In this document: positions 45,950 through 52,721 of the stretch, one piece after another
Position numbering within the stretch: position 1 is the stretch's first letter
Layout of the letters: the number at the start of each line of letters is the position of its first letter
Origin: CAVTPU01 sp963736695
GTDB taxonomy: Bacteria > Actinomycetota > Actinomycetes > Mycobacteriales > Micromonosporaceae
Length of the DNA stretch: 64,000 nucleotides
Assembly (NCBI GenBank): GCA_963736695.1
Contig: CAVTPU010000004.1
Location: 806,001 to 870,000 of the forward strand
Direction of reading: 5' to 3'
Program-made: the position numbers and the translations under genes
Notes under the pieces: model-generated
What the model saw: the letters and a program-made list of their open reading frames with translations, nothing else
The model's database searches: none
Told to the model about the DNA's origin: nothing

Positions 45950-46530
45950 AGCCCGACTCCGCGCGGCACTGCCAGCTGGATGATCTGCACCGGGCGAGAC
46001 CCTGGCGGGCGTTTCGCCGGGTCGGCAAGCCGCTCCCCGTACCGGGATAGCACTGCGTCGACCTCCTCCGTGAGCTCGCGCAGCTCAGCGGCGGTGACGT
46101 GCAGCAGAGTGTCGCCGAACCCGGCAGCGGCCCGCCACTCGACGGGCTCGTCGCCGCGGACCGCGAGGTAGTCCTGCGCGTATTGCACGAAAAGCGCGAG
46201 CAACACGCCGTTGAGCTGGTCTGTGGCGGCCTTTATTGCAGGGTCGCTGGAGTCGTCGGCCCAGGACGTGTATTGCGTGGTTGCCCGCCAGGGTCGTTCC
46301 CTACCGTCTGCCCCGGGAACGCGTTCAGCAAACCCATACTTAGCGAGCTGTCTCAAGTGGAACGAACAGTTCGGCGCGTTGTCGTCGAGCCGGGCGGCCG
46401 CCTGAGTTGCGGTCATCGGGCCGTCGCTGCGCAGCAGCCCGATCAGACGCATCCGCAACGGGTGCGCGTACGCCCGCAGCGCACGCGGGTCGGTGAGTGT
46501 GATTGAACGCTCAGGCACCTCTTCGGTCAT
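45946..46530 (-). CDS. ArsR-like (HTH_20) transcriptional regulator
   Basis: 194 residues. Winged helix: DPRALRAYAHPLRMRLIGLLRSDGPMTATQAAARL and NCSFHLRQLAKYGFAERVPGADGRERPW, typical of HTH_20 repressors coupled to MFS exporters. A long C-terminal helical region follows. No metal Cys box. Overlaps the transporter start by ATGA. Confidence 0.92.
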   Translation of the reverse strand: MTEEVPERSITLTDPRALRAYAHPLRMRLIGLLRSDGPMTATQAAARLDDNAPNCSFHLRQLAKYGFAERVPGADGRERPWRATTQYTSWADDSSDPAIKAATDQLNGVLLALFVQYAQDYLAVRGDEPVEWRAAAGFGDTLLHVTAAELRELTEEVDAVLSRYGERLADPAKRPPGSRPVQIIQLAVPRGVGL

Positions 46531-46540
46531 ATCCTAGAGA

Positions 46541-46561
46541 ATACTTTCGAAAGATATCTTT
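46541..46561 (-). promoter_or_regulatory. overlapping operator palindromes of the ArsR/MFS operon
   Basis: CTTTCGAAAG (46544-46553) and AAAGATATCTTT (46550-46561) are two perfect palindromes that overlap, centred about 11-31 bp upstream of the ArsR start. Together they read like ATA-CTTTCGAAAG-ATAT, a typical dimer site. Confidence 0.75.
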
Positions 46562-46670
46562 AGTAACTGGCTTCACTCGGTGCGCAGCAACGCACTGACC
46601 GTGACCATCAAGTGAGCGGAGTAGAGCCATGTGGCGATGGACCGGCATCCAGGTCCATCGCCTCTATCGG

Positions 46671-48212
46671 TCAGAATGGCCACTCGTCGCGGGATCCGGC
46701 CTCGATGAGGGGGATCATCGCGAACGCGGCGTCGGACAGCCCGCCGAACGTGTGCCGGTTCCCGGCGGTCGGCGCGTGCCCGACCCGATATCCGGCCAGA
46801 TTCCATGTATACACCGGAACCTGAGCGGGCACTGCGGCCGAGACGTCCGAGGAGCCGTGCCAGTGTGCCTGCTCGTCGGTGAGGATCACCACGCGATCAT
46901 GCCGCGCATAGTGCGCCCGCACTGCCTTCTCGGTTTGGGTCCCGCCACCGTTGAAGTAGCCGCCGTCCTTGAAGCGGCGCACCGACGACAACACCGACTC
47001 TCCCGCCACCGCAGGAAACACCTTTGTGTAGTCGGAGAACGACACGACCGTCGCGTCCTGGGCGCGCGCGGCCAGCGCGAGGCCGAATACCGTTGCCGCG
47101 TCCCAACAACGCAGCGTGCCGTCTTTGCTTAACGCGCTGTTCATCGACGCCGACGTGTCAATCAAGATCAGCGTACGCCCATCGAGCGCCGGCACGTTCG
47201 CGAGCGCGTGCTGCAACGCCTTCTCCAACGGATATGCCCACCGCAGGCTCGGAGCCGCGTTGTAGGCCGACAGGAAACGCATCGGCAGCACTCGAGATTT
47301 GGCCACCTCAACCGGATCGGACAGCTTCGCCGCCACCACCTCGGCCGCGGCATCACTGACGCCGACTCGGTCGAAGTTGCGCAGGTTTCGCAGCAGTGCG
47401 AGGTAACCCATGGTCGGGATGATCGATTCCCACGCGGCGGCGTCCATCGTGGTCTGCCGCCATCCGGCCAGTGCCTCCCACGTCATCCCAGCCGCGCCCA
47501 GCATCGCCGGGTCGACGATCTCCCGGCGCCGCTCGACGGGCAACGCCATGAGCTCCGCCCGCGCCGCCAACACCGTCAACGACACCGGCACTGGGTTGTC
47601 CCGCTTGTGACGGCGGTCCAGCGCGTGCCGGAACAGGTCGCCCTGTCGGGCGTCCTTCGCCGCTGGATGGGTGAGGTCGATAACGTCACCGAACCGCACC
47701 GCGCTGCCGTCGGAGTCGTATTTGAGCAGGCTCCGCTCGTGATACATCCGCACCACAGCATCCGCGATACCTCGCTTGACCGGCTTGGGCAACGCGCGTC
47801 CATACCTCCCGAGCCAATACGCCAAGGCTTCGCCGGGCTCGTCGGCCCGCTGCAACGCCGCGTTGACGACCGCCCGTGACCCCGCGACGCCGGCGGCGAG
47901 TTGTGCGCGAGCGCCTTCCAGTGCCGCCACGACCGACGCCGAACGCAGCATGGCACCTGTGCGAAGCCACGGCACGAACCGTGCGAACCAGTCGGGATCG
48001 GTGGCGGCCACGGTGGCGATCAGTTCACGGAAGCGAGCGTCCCGCACGGAGGCGCCCTCATAGAAGGTGTCCTCGCCGACCATGTTCGACACACCGAGCA
48101 GAAACAGCTCAGCGCGCGGCTCACGAACGAACCCGGGCGCGCCCTCAGCGGTGACGACCTCGCGGTTCGACTCGTACCGGTTCTGGCTCGGTTTGCCGTT
48201 GAACTTGCCCAT
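46671..48212 (-). CDS. rsr: Ro60 orthologue, TROVE domain RNA-binding protein
   Basis: 513 residues from the ATG at 48212 (GGGGG 5 bp upstream). Residues ~10-330 form the TROVE HEAT-like ring (MVGEDTFYEGASVRDARF, KPVKRGIADAV, LPMRFLSAYNAAPSL). Residues ~345-500 are the von Willebrand A-like domain with an intact MIDAS: LILIDTSASMNSAL, the Thr in GGTQT and Asp in ILTDEQ. In characterised bacteria Rsr binds Y RNAs around the ring surface and misfolded RNA through the hole, and works with PNPase in rRNA and stress-related RNA decay. The Y RNA array sits directly upstream on the same strand. Confidence 0.97.
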   Translation of the reverse strand: MGKFNGKPSQNRYESNREVVTAEGAPGFVREPRAELFLLGVSNMVGEDTFYEGASVRDARFRELIATVAATDPDWFARFVPWLRTGAMLRSASVVAALEGARAQLAAGVAGSRAVVNAALQRADEPGEALAYWLGRYGRALPKPVKRGIADAVVRMYHERSLLKYDSDGSAVRFGDVIDLTHPAAKDARQGDLFRHALDRRHKRDNPVPVSLTVLAARAELMALPVERRREIVDPAMLGAAGMTWEALAGWRQTTMDAAAWESIIPTMGYLALLRNLRNFDRVGVSDAAAEVVAAKLSDPVEVAKSRVLPMRFLSAYNAAPSLRWAYPLEKALQHALANVPALDGRTLILIDTSASMNSALSKDGTLRCWDAATVFGLALAARAQDATVVSFSDYTKVFPAVAGESVLSSVRRFKDGGYFNGGGTQTEKAVRAHYARHDRVVILTDEQAHWHGSSDVSAAVPAQVPVYTWNLAGYRVGHAPTAGNRHTFGGLSDAAFAMIPLIEAGSRDEWPF

Positions 48213-48225
48213 CACGTCCCCCACA

Positions 48226-48243
48226 TCTCCTCGAGCGAGGAGA
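48226..48243 (-). promoter_or_regulatory. hairpin between Y RNA A and rsr
   Basis: In RNA sense UCUCCUC-GCUC-GAGGAGA, a perfect 7-bp stem with a 4-nt loop, starting 5 nt after Y RNA A. Its 3' arm is a GAGGAG sequence upstream of the rsr ribosome site, so it could serve as processing signal, attenuator or translational control. Confidence 0.6.
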
Positions 48244-48247
48244 CGCC

Positions 48248-48402
48248 ACCAGACCACACACCCGAGATCAGAAATCGGCCACGGACTAGGTCCGCTGCTC
48301 TATCCGATTGAGCTATCAGCCCGAAGGCTTCGAGGGACTCGAACCCCCAACCCGCGGAACCGCGAAGTAACCGTTGCCTGCGCACCGGGTGTGTGGTGTG
48401 GT
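48248..48402 (-). ncRNA. yrlA: Y RNA A (YrlA-like) with tRNA-like module
   Basis: About 155 nt. The ends pair over 17 bp with one mismatch (ACCACACCACACACCCG with its near-complement at 48248-48264). Just inside lies the conserved Ro-site segment (GGUGCGCAGGCAACGG, then GUUAC) facing UGAUCUCGGG; GGCAACGG pairs with CCGUGGCC. The loop end holds a circularly permuted tRNA body in the order: GGU(U)CCGC anticodon-side strand, 5-nt variable loop, T arm GGGGG-UUCGAGU-CCCUC (48332-48348), AGCC-UUCG-GGCU closed acceptor (48318-48329), D arm GCUC-AAUCGGAUA-GAGC (48297-48313) and the partner strand GCGGACC. T and D arms are close to those of an actinobacterial tRNA-Arg from memory. Confidence 0.9.
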
Positions 48403-48403
48403 C

Positions 48404-48496
48404 GCGCCTCCCGAGATCAAGACGGCGACGGACGGGCTCTTCACCGGGGCATGCGCCCCTCCAAGATGTAACCGTCACCTGCGCACCGGGAGGTGC
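48404..48496 (-). ncRNA. Y RNA B, short unit without tRNA-like module
   Basis: About 93 nt. Ends pair over 10 bp (GCACCUCCCG with CGGGAGGCGC, one wobble). It keeps the Ro segment GGUGCGCAGGUGACGG with inner partner CCGUCGCC (one G-U pair) and the UGAUCUCGGG strand. In place of a tRNA-like module it has a small hairpin GGGGC-GCAU-GCCCC. So it should bind Rsr but not present a tRNA surface. It abuts A with a 1-nt gap. Confidence 0.85.
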
Positions 48497-48569
48497 GTGC
48501 ACGAGGCTAGCTGAGCGTTGGTAGCCGGGCAACAGAGTTGCCGTCCTGTGATCATGGGGCGGGAAGGCG
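48497..48569 (-). other. linker between Y RNA C and B
   Basis: 73 bp in the middle of the array, where the repeated units do not match. Contains a small hairpin (GGCAAC-UCU-GUUGCC). Possibly a remnant of the duplication joint or a processing spacer. Confidence 0.5.
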
Positions 48570-48720
48570 ATCAAACCACACACCCGAGATCAGGAGTCGA
48601 CTGCGGAAGGAGCTATTGCTCTGCCAGCTGAGCTACCAGCCCGAAGGCTGGAGGGGATTCGAACCCCCGACCCATAGATGAGAAGTATCCGCTGTCTGCG
48701 CACCGGGTGTGTGGTGTGGT
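48570..48720 (-). ncRNA. yrlA: Y RNA C (YrlA-like) with tRNA-like module
   Basis: About 151 nt. The terminal stem is the same type as in A (ACCACACCACACACCCG paired with a near-complement at 48570-48586). The Ro segment is GGUGCGCAGACAGCGG with inner partner CCGCAGUC, so the inner helix has changed on both strands relative to D. tRNA-like body: T arm GGGGG-UUCGAAU-CCCCU (48652-48668), closed acceptor of 6 bp CCAGCC-UUCG-GGCUGG (48636-48651), D arm GCUC-AGCUGGCA-GAGC (48618-48633), AUAG/CUAU anticodon-side pairs. Resembles a tRNA-Lys/Thr type body; assignment from memory only. Confidence 0.9.
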
Positions 48721-48721
48721 C

Positions 48722-48878
48722 GCGCCTCCCGAGATCAAGACGGCAACGGAGACTGGCCCTTGCGGGCCAAGGCGACCTGGCCACTAGTCGACACCGCCAA
48801 TGAAGGCGGCGGCGGGATTCGAACCCGCGTCTCCCCGTTGGAAGCGGAAGTAGCCGTTGCCTGCGCACCGGGAGGTGC
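48722..48878 (-). ncRNA. yrlA: Y RNA D (YrlA-like) with tRNA-Glu-like module and extra hairpin
   Basis: About 157 nt, first in the transcript. Ends pair as in B (GCACCUCCCG/CGGGAGGCGC). Ro segment GGUGCGCAGGCAACGG; GGCAACGG pairs perfectly with CCGUUGCC. tRNA-like body: GGAGAC/GUCUCC anticodon-side stem (48829-48834 with 48748-48753), T arm GCGGG-UUCGAAU-CCCGC (48812-48828), closed acceptor CCGCC-UUCAUU-GGCGG (48794-48809), D arm CGAC-UAGUGGCCAG-GUCG (48773-48790), and an added UGGCCC-GCAA-GGGCCA hairpin (48754-48769) where the anticodon arm would stand. The T and D arms closely resemble tRNA-Glu. Confidence 0.9.
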
Positions 48879-48886
48879 GTGACGAC

Positions 48887-48915
48887 AGTATCGACGGTGG
48901 CGCTCGTGAGCAAGC
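48887..48915 (-). promoter_or_regulatory. promoter of the Y RNA array
   Basis: Minus-strand -10 GATACT (48887-48892) and a TTGCTC/GCTTGC -35 (48908-48915) with a 15-17 bp spacer. The predicted start is at about 48880, which is the 5' end of Y RNA D (48878), as expected for an array promoter. Confidence 0.7.
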
Positions 48916-49014
48916 CACTTCCGCACTACCATGGCCGACTCCTCAAGACGCAGACTCCGTACGCCCATCGTTGTGCACACTCGCCTCGCCCTCGCGAGGT
49001 CTATGCTGTGCGCC

Positions 49015-49542
49015 ATGAACGAGCCTGTGACGATTCGGCAACCACGCCGCGGACTATCCCTACTCATTGCCTGGGTCGTCCTGGTCGTGGGGATGTTTGT
49101 GTGTGCGGGTTTCGTGCTTCCGTTCACCGGATCGGAGCGGGCGTTTGTCGTCGCCGGCGTTGCAGTCCTCGTTGTGATGGTCGGTGCATCTCTCGTATAT
49201 CGCGCCAGGATCTCCAGCCTGACTGTCGGCAGCAACGGATTAGTCCTGCGTGGACTGTTTCTGCACTGGGAGGCAGGCTGGAGTGATCTTGCCCGGGTGG
49301 AGTACGTCCAATATCGATCGGGAACGACGATGCGATTGGACTACGTTCTTCTCTTCCCCGCTGCGGGAGTGCGGACGCCCTCGATCGGCGTGCCCACACA
49401 CACTGCCGTCGCCCGCCAACTCGGTCGCGGAGCCGAGCCTTTCGTCCCGTTCATCGCGGGCCGGTTCGAGGGTGGCCATGAGGCGATTCTGGACGCATTC
49501 CGGCGGTATGCGCCATCGAATGTCACCGTCTCCGGGGCCTGA
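49015..49542 (+). CDS. membrane protein with PH-like domain
   Basis: 175 residues from the ATG at 49015 (MNEPVTIRQPRR). Two transmembrane helices (LIAWVVLVVGMFVCAGFVL and AFVVAGVAVLVVMVGASLVY), then ~110 cytoplasmic residues with a beta-strand pattern (SLTVGSNGLVLRGLFLHWEAGWSDLARVEYVQYR), a bPH-like domain. Divergent from the Y RNA array. Unknown role. Confidence 0.75.
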   Translation: MNEPVTIRQPRRGLSLLIAWVVLVVGMFVCAGFVLPFTGSERAFVVAGVAVLVVMVGASLVYRARISSLTVGSNGLVLRGLFLHWEAGWSDLARVEYVQYRSGTTMRLDYVLLFPAAGVRTPSIGVPTHTAVARQLGRGAEPFVPFIAGRFEGGHEAILDAFRRYAPSNVTVSGA

Positions 49543-49660
49543 TCCGCCGGTGGCTGCCCGTCGCGGCGATGCGATATGGTGTGCAACGCCCAAAGCATCG
49601 ATGATCGGGATGGCATCAATATCTGATGGCACGAATGCGTGACACGTGGGGAGGCGCTGC

Positions 49661-50746
49661 ATGACTGAGGTCGACACGACGGCGTTGCGGGCCGCCGCAA
49701 CGGTGTATGGAACCTATTCGACGGACTTTCAGAATCGAGTGCTTCCCGGGTTGACGGCCGCCGGGCTTCCGGCGATGGCGTTTCCTGCGCTCGCACATCA
49801 ACTGCAGTCCGCCTATCAGGAGGCGTGGGTCGCGGCTGACCTGTTCTGCCGCACTGCGGCGGATTCCTTCAAGACCCTCAATCTGGCGCTGACCCGCGTG
49901 GCCAACTGCTATGAGGCGCAGGACCAGAAGAACGCGAACCAGTTCGGGCCCGTGACAGCACCCCCGGTGCCGACCGCTCGCGCCTATGACGACAGTTTCG
50001 ACTTAGGAGACTGGACCTCTGCGGCCGCCCGCGGAGCGATTATGAGTGCCGGTGTCGGCACCGCGTTGTGGATGCTGTTCACTCATTCGTCCTATCTCGC
50101 GACGAGCGTGGCCGAAGTTGGGGCGGCCTTCACCGTCCTCGCCATCAGCGGCTCCGCTATCGGCACACTCTCCGACCCCCTCCCGTGGGGCCCAGCGCAC
50201 GGTGGCTGGGACACCATCGAGCAGGTGCTCTCGCTGGCGGCGACCCAGGTGCCCGCACAGGGAGCTAAAATCGTCGATGACGCAGGCTGGAAAGGTGCTG
50301 GTCCGGAAGCATTCAAGGGATATGTCGAGGACAAAATTTCTGGAGCCCTCGACTCCGCGAACGGCCTCGCCGCAGGCATGAAGGAGATCGCCGGAAGCTG
50401 TGGGCGCAACCTGTGGCTCGGCATCGGCATCTATCTCGCCACCACGATCGCGGCGGCGGCTGCGTGCATGGTGCTCAGCTTCGACCCGGAGCCGGCCACA
50501 CGAGCCGCAGCGAAATGGGCTTTGACCCTGAGCTGGGTCGGCATGATCGTCAACCTCGCTCTGCAGATGTTCGGCGTCTGGGACGTGTTCGGCGTGGCGA
50601 TCGACATGATCAAAACTGGTTACCGCGGCCTGCACGCGTCGATGATGAATGACGATCGGCAACTGGACGCCGACAGCATCGCCCTCAAGACGTCGGACAC
50701 CGAACGCATCCAAGACTGGACCGGATGGGAACCGAAGACGGCATGA
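49661..50746 (+). CDS. WXG-like type VII secretion-associated membrane protein
   Basis: 361 residues from the ATG at 49661. The N-terminal ~100 residues are a four-helix-like region typical of ESX/PPE-linked proteins (TALRAAATVYGTYSTDFQNRVLPG). Two transmembrane segments around residues 120-165. A WXG-type hairpin follows: DDAGWKGAGPEAFKGYVEDKISGALDSANGLAAGMKEIA. Then two more helices (LWLGIGIYLATTIAAAAACMVLSF, WALTLSWVGMIVNLALQMF). A substrate or anchor of a secretion system is likely, but no ESX core gene lies in the window. Overlaps the next gene (ATGA). Confidence 0.75.
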   Translation: MTEVDTTALRAAATVYGTYSTDFQNRVLPGLTAAGLPAMAFPALAHQLQSAYQEAWVAADLFCRTAADSFKTLNLALTRVANCYEAQDQKNANQFGPVTAPPVPTARAYDDSFDLGDWTSAAARGAIMSAGVGTALWMLFTHSSYLATSVAEVGAAFTVLAISGSAIGTLSDPLPWGPAHGGWDTIEQVLSLAATQVPAQGAKIVDDAGWKGAGPEAFKGYVEDKISGALDSANGLAAGMKEIAGSCGRNLWLGIGIYLATTIAAAAACMVLSFDPEPATRAAAKWALTLSWVGMIVNLALQMFGVWDVFGVAIDMIKTGYRGLHASMMNDDRQLDADSIALKTSDTERIQDWTGWEPKTA

Positions 50747-51174
50747 GTGCCCCGGATGCCTATCAGCAGTTCATCGCGAACGCGATGCGGCACGGCCGAA
50801 GCTCCGAAACGGCGGGACGCCGCCGGTCTGCCGAGGCCGCGCACGCACTCCACGGCCGGTTCCGCGAACTGACCGAGGAGTCGGTCACCGGCGCGGACGG
50901 TGCTGGATATGTCGAGGCCACCACGAGGCTCGGCGGAGAGTTGACCGACGTGCGCATCTCAGCCTTGGCGATGCGCAATCTCAACGCCGACGAGCTCGGT
51001 GTCGCGTGCACCCAGGCGATCGCCGCCGCCCGCACGCGAAGTGGCGAGGTCATGGCCGAGCGTCTCGAGGAGATGACTGCATCGACGTCGACCGCCGGGC
51101 TGGAGGAACTGATTCCCCAGGAGATCCGTCGGATCCCGGAGATTGCCGAACTGCTCAAAGGGCTCCAGCGGTGA
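50743..51174 (+). CDS. YbaB/EbfC-like protein 1
   Basis: 143 residues. The YbaB fold: a long N-terminal helix with FRELTEESVTGADGAGYVEATTRLGGELTDVRI, strand and helix NADELGVACTQAIAAARTRSGEVMAERLEEM. Nucleoid-associated YbaB proteins are ~105 residues; this one has a longer C-terminal helix, as is usual for the YbaB-like proteins placed in ESX-type operons. Coupled to both neighbours (ATGA and GTGA). Confidence 0.85.
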   Translation: MSAPDAYQQFIANAMRHGRSSETAGRRRSAEAAHALHGRFRELTEESVTGADGAGYVEATTRLGGELTDVRISALAMRNLNADELGVACTQAIAAARTRSGEVMAERLEEMTASTSTAGLEELIPQEIRRIPEIAELLKGLQR

Positions 51175-51578
51175 ACGGCGGCAACCCGTTCGGCCCCGAC
51201 GCCATGGGAAGTCCGGAAGCCTTCATGCGCGCCGCCGAGCGAATCAACCTTCCCACCGACCTGACCCGGATTCCCCAGATGATGGCCGCCTTCCAGGCAT
51301 CGATGGAGGCGTCGGCACGGGAGTTCGCCGAGCTCACGTTCGACGGCTGCGCGGACCTTGGCGACGTGACAGCCACGGTCACGGCCTACGGGGCCGTGAC
51401 GAATATCCGCATCGGCATATTGGCCAAACGTCAGCTCGACAACTACACGCTCGGCGACGCCGTTGTCGAGGCGGTGCGTGCCGCTCGGGCCAGCGCCCAG
51501 AACGCGTGGGCGGAGAGACTCGCCTCGATCACCTTGTTCGGAATGCCGGCAAACGCATTCATGCCCAAGGTCGACTGA
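51171..51578 (+). CDS. YbaB/EbfC-like protein 2
   Basis: 135 residues from the GTG at 51171, whose GTGA overlaps the stop of the previous gene. YbaB-like: FQASMEASAREFAELTFDGCADLGDVTATVTAYGAVTNIRIGI and helix LGDAVVEAVRAARASAQNAWAERL. A Gly/Pro-rich N-terminal tail (VNGGNPFGPDAMGSPE) precedes it. Third gene of the WXG operon. Confidence 0.85.
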   Translation: MNGGNPFGPDAMGSPEAFMRAAERINLPTDLTRIPQMMAAFQASMEASAREFAELTFDGCADLGDVTATVTAYGAVTNIRIGILAKRQLDNYTLGDAVVEAVRAARASAQNAWAERLASITLFGMPANAFMPKVD

Positions 51579-51684
51579 CTCGGTCGTACGGGGAATGGAG
51601 GTTGCCCCACTTCTTGTGGAGGCGGCATAGGTTCAGCACCCCTGTCGTGGCTACTCATCCGTCCCTCATGTCTAACGTGAAGTC

Positions 51685-52596
51685 ATGCCGAGCGCTGAAC
51701 ACGAGACACCGATCGCATTGGCCACATTGGACCCCAGCCTGGCCGCTTGGTTGTTGACGAACCTGTTCGACATCAAAATTCCCGACTACCACCACGCCCG
51801 AACAGCCTCCACCGACGTTCGCGTCATGGTGCCACGCACCTATCACGCCGACGGAATGCTGGTCTTCAGCGACCTCGCCGACCAACCCGTCCTCGCAGTC
51901 GTCCTCGAAGTGCAACGACGCTGGGACAATGGCAAACGATGGACCTGGCGGCTCTATGTGGCACAACTGGAGTCCGAACTCACCGTCAACGCCGCACTCA
52001 TCGTCTACTGCCCCGATCCAGCCGTCGCCCGCCGCTACCGCAACATGTGCGAGGCCGACGGGATCAGCCTCCTCCTCCGACCGTTGATCTTCACACCACA
52101 CGACATACCACTGATCATCGACACCGACGTGGCCGAGACCCACCCCGCGTTGGCGGTGCTCGCGGCCCTCTGCCACGCCAACGGTCCCGACGTCGACGCC
52201 GCATTCCCCGCCCTCGCCGCCGCACTACACGCACTCGGCCCGAGCAAAGCGATCTTGTACTATGACATTGTGCTGTCCGGGCTGCCCGAAGCTCCCCGGA
52301 CACGTTGGGAGGCATTCATGACCACCACCATCGGCTCCGCCTACCGCAGCGCCCTCCTCCAAGAGATCGACGCACGCGGAGAAGCACGAGGAGAGGCACG
52401 CGGAGAAGCTCTTGGCGAAGCGCGCGGGGAGGTTCGGGGCGAAGCCAAGTCGGTGCTCATCGTGCTCGAAGCCCGCGGCGTGACCATGTCCACCGACGCT
52501 CGTGACCAGATCCTCGACTGCACCGACCGGGACCAACTCGACACCTGGCTCCGCCGAGCCGTCACGGCGACCACCGCTGACGACGTCCTTCACTAA
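51685..52596 (+). CDS. Rpn-like PD-(D/E)XK nuclease-fold protein
   Basis: 303 residues. The N-terminal ~120 residues show the nuclease-core order: YHADGMLVFSD (Asp), VVLEVQRRWDNGKRWTWRLYVAQL (ExQ, then helix), matching Rpn/transposase_31-type proteins. Near residue 230-255 there is a run of GEARGEARGEALGEARGEVRGEA from a tandem 12-bp DNA repeat, as is common for the family. A C-terminal helical domain follows (ILDCTDRDQLDTWLRRAV). May be a host-linked nuclease or mobile-element-derived gene. Confidence 0.8.
   Translation: MPSAEHETPIALATLDPSLAAWLLTNLFDIKIPDYHHARTASTDVRVMVPRTYHADGMLVFSDLADQPVLAVVLEVQRRWDNGKRWTWRLYVAQLESELTVNAALIVYCPDPAVARRYRNMCEADGISLLLRPLIFTPHDIPLIIDTDVAETHPALAVLAALCHANGPDVDAAFPALAAALHALGPSKAILYYDIVLSGLPEAPRTRWEAFMTTTIGSAYRSALLQEIDARGEARGEARGEALGEARGEVRGEAKSVLIVLEARGVTMSTDARDQILDCTDRDQLDTWLRRAVTATTADDVLH
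52378..52445 (+). repeat. in-frame tandem repeat in the Rpn-like gene
   Basis: About five imperfect copies of a 12-bp unit coding G-E-A-R. Repeat number changes would alter a surface helix or linker; such runs are prone to slippage. Confidence 0.7.
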
Positions 52597-52721
52597 CCGA
52601 CACTATCGCCGATTTGGTGGGATCGCGCGACTGTCCGTGCAGGGACTGGCGGTCGACGCTGACACGAAGTCGCCATAGTATCGAACGTGGCGACTGAACT
52701 ACCCACAAGAAGGCGGGCTCG

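Noticed and set aside
48293..48348. Ordinary tRNA gene with D and T arms
   Set aside because: T arm precedes D arm, the acceptor stem is closed by a loop, no anticodon loop, and it lies inside the Y RNA fold; the same holds for C and D.
48248..48878. CRISPR or simple direct-repeat array
   Set aside because: The repeats are paired RNA ends with covariation and long, unequal interiors, next to rsr; no cas genes.
51685..52596. Complete transposase or insertion sequence
   Set aside because: Nuclease-fold gene is Rpn-like, but there are no terminal inverted repeats or target duplications visible around it.
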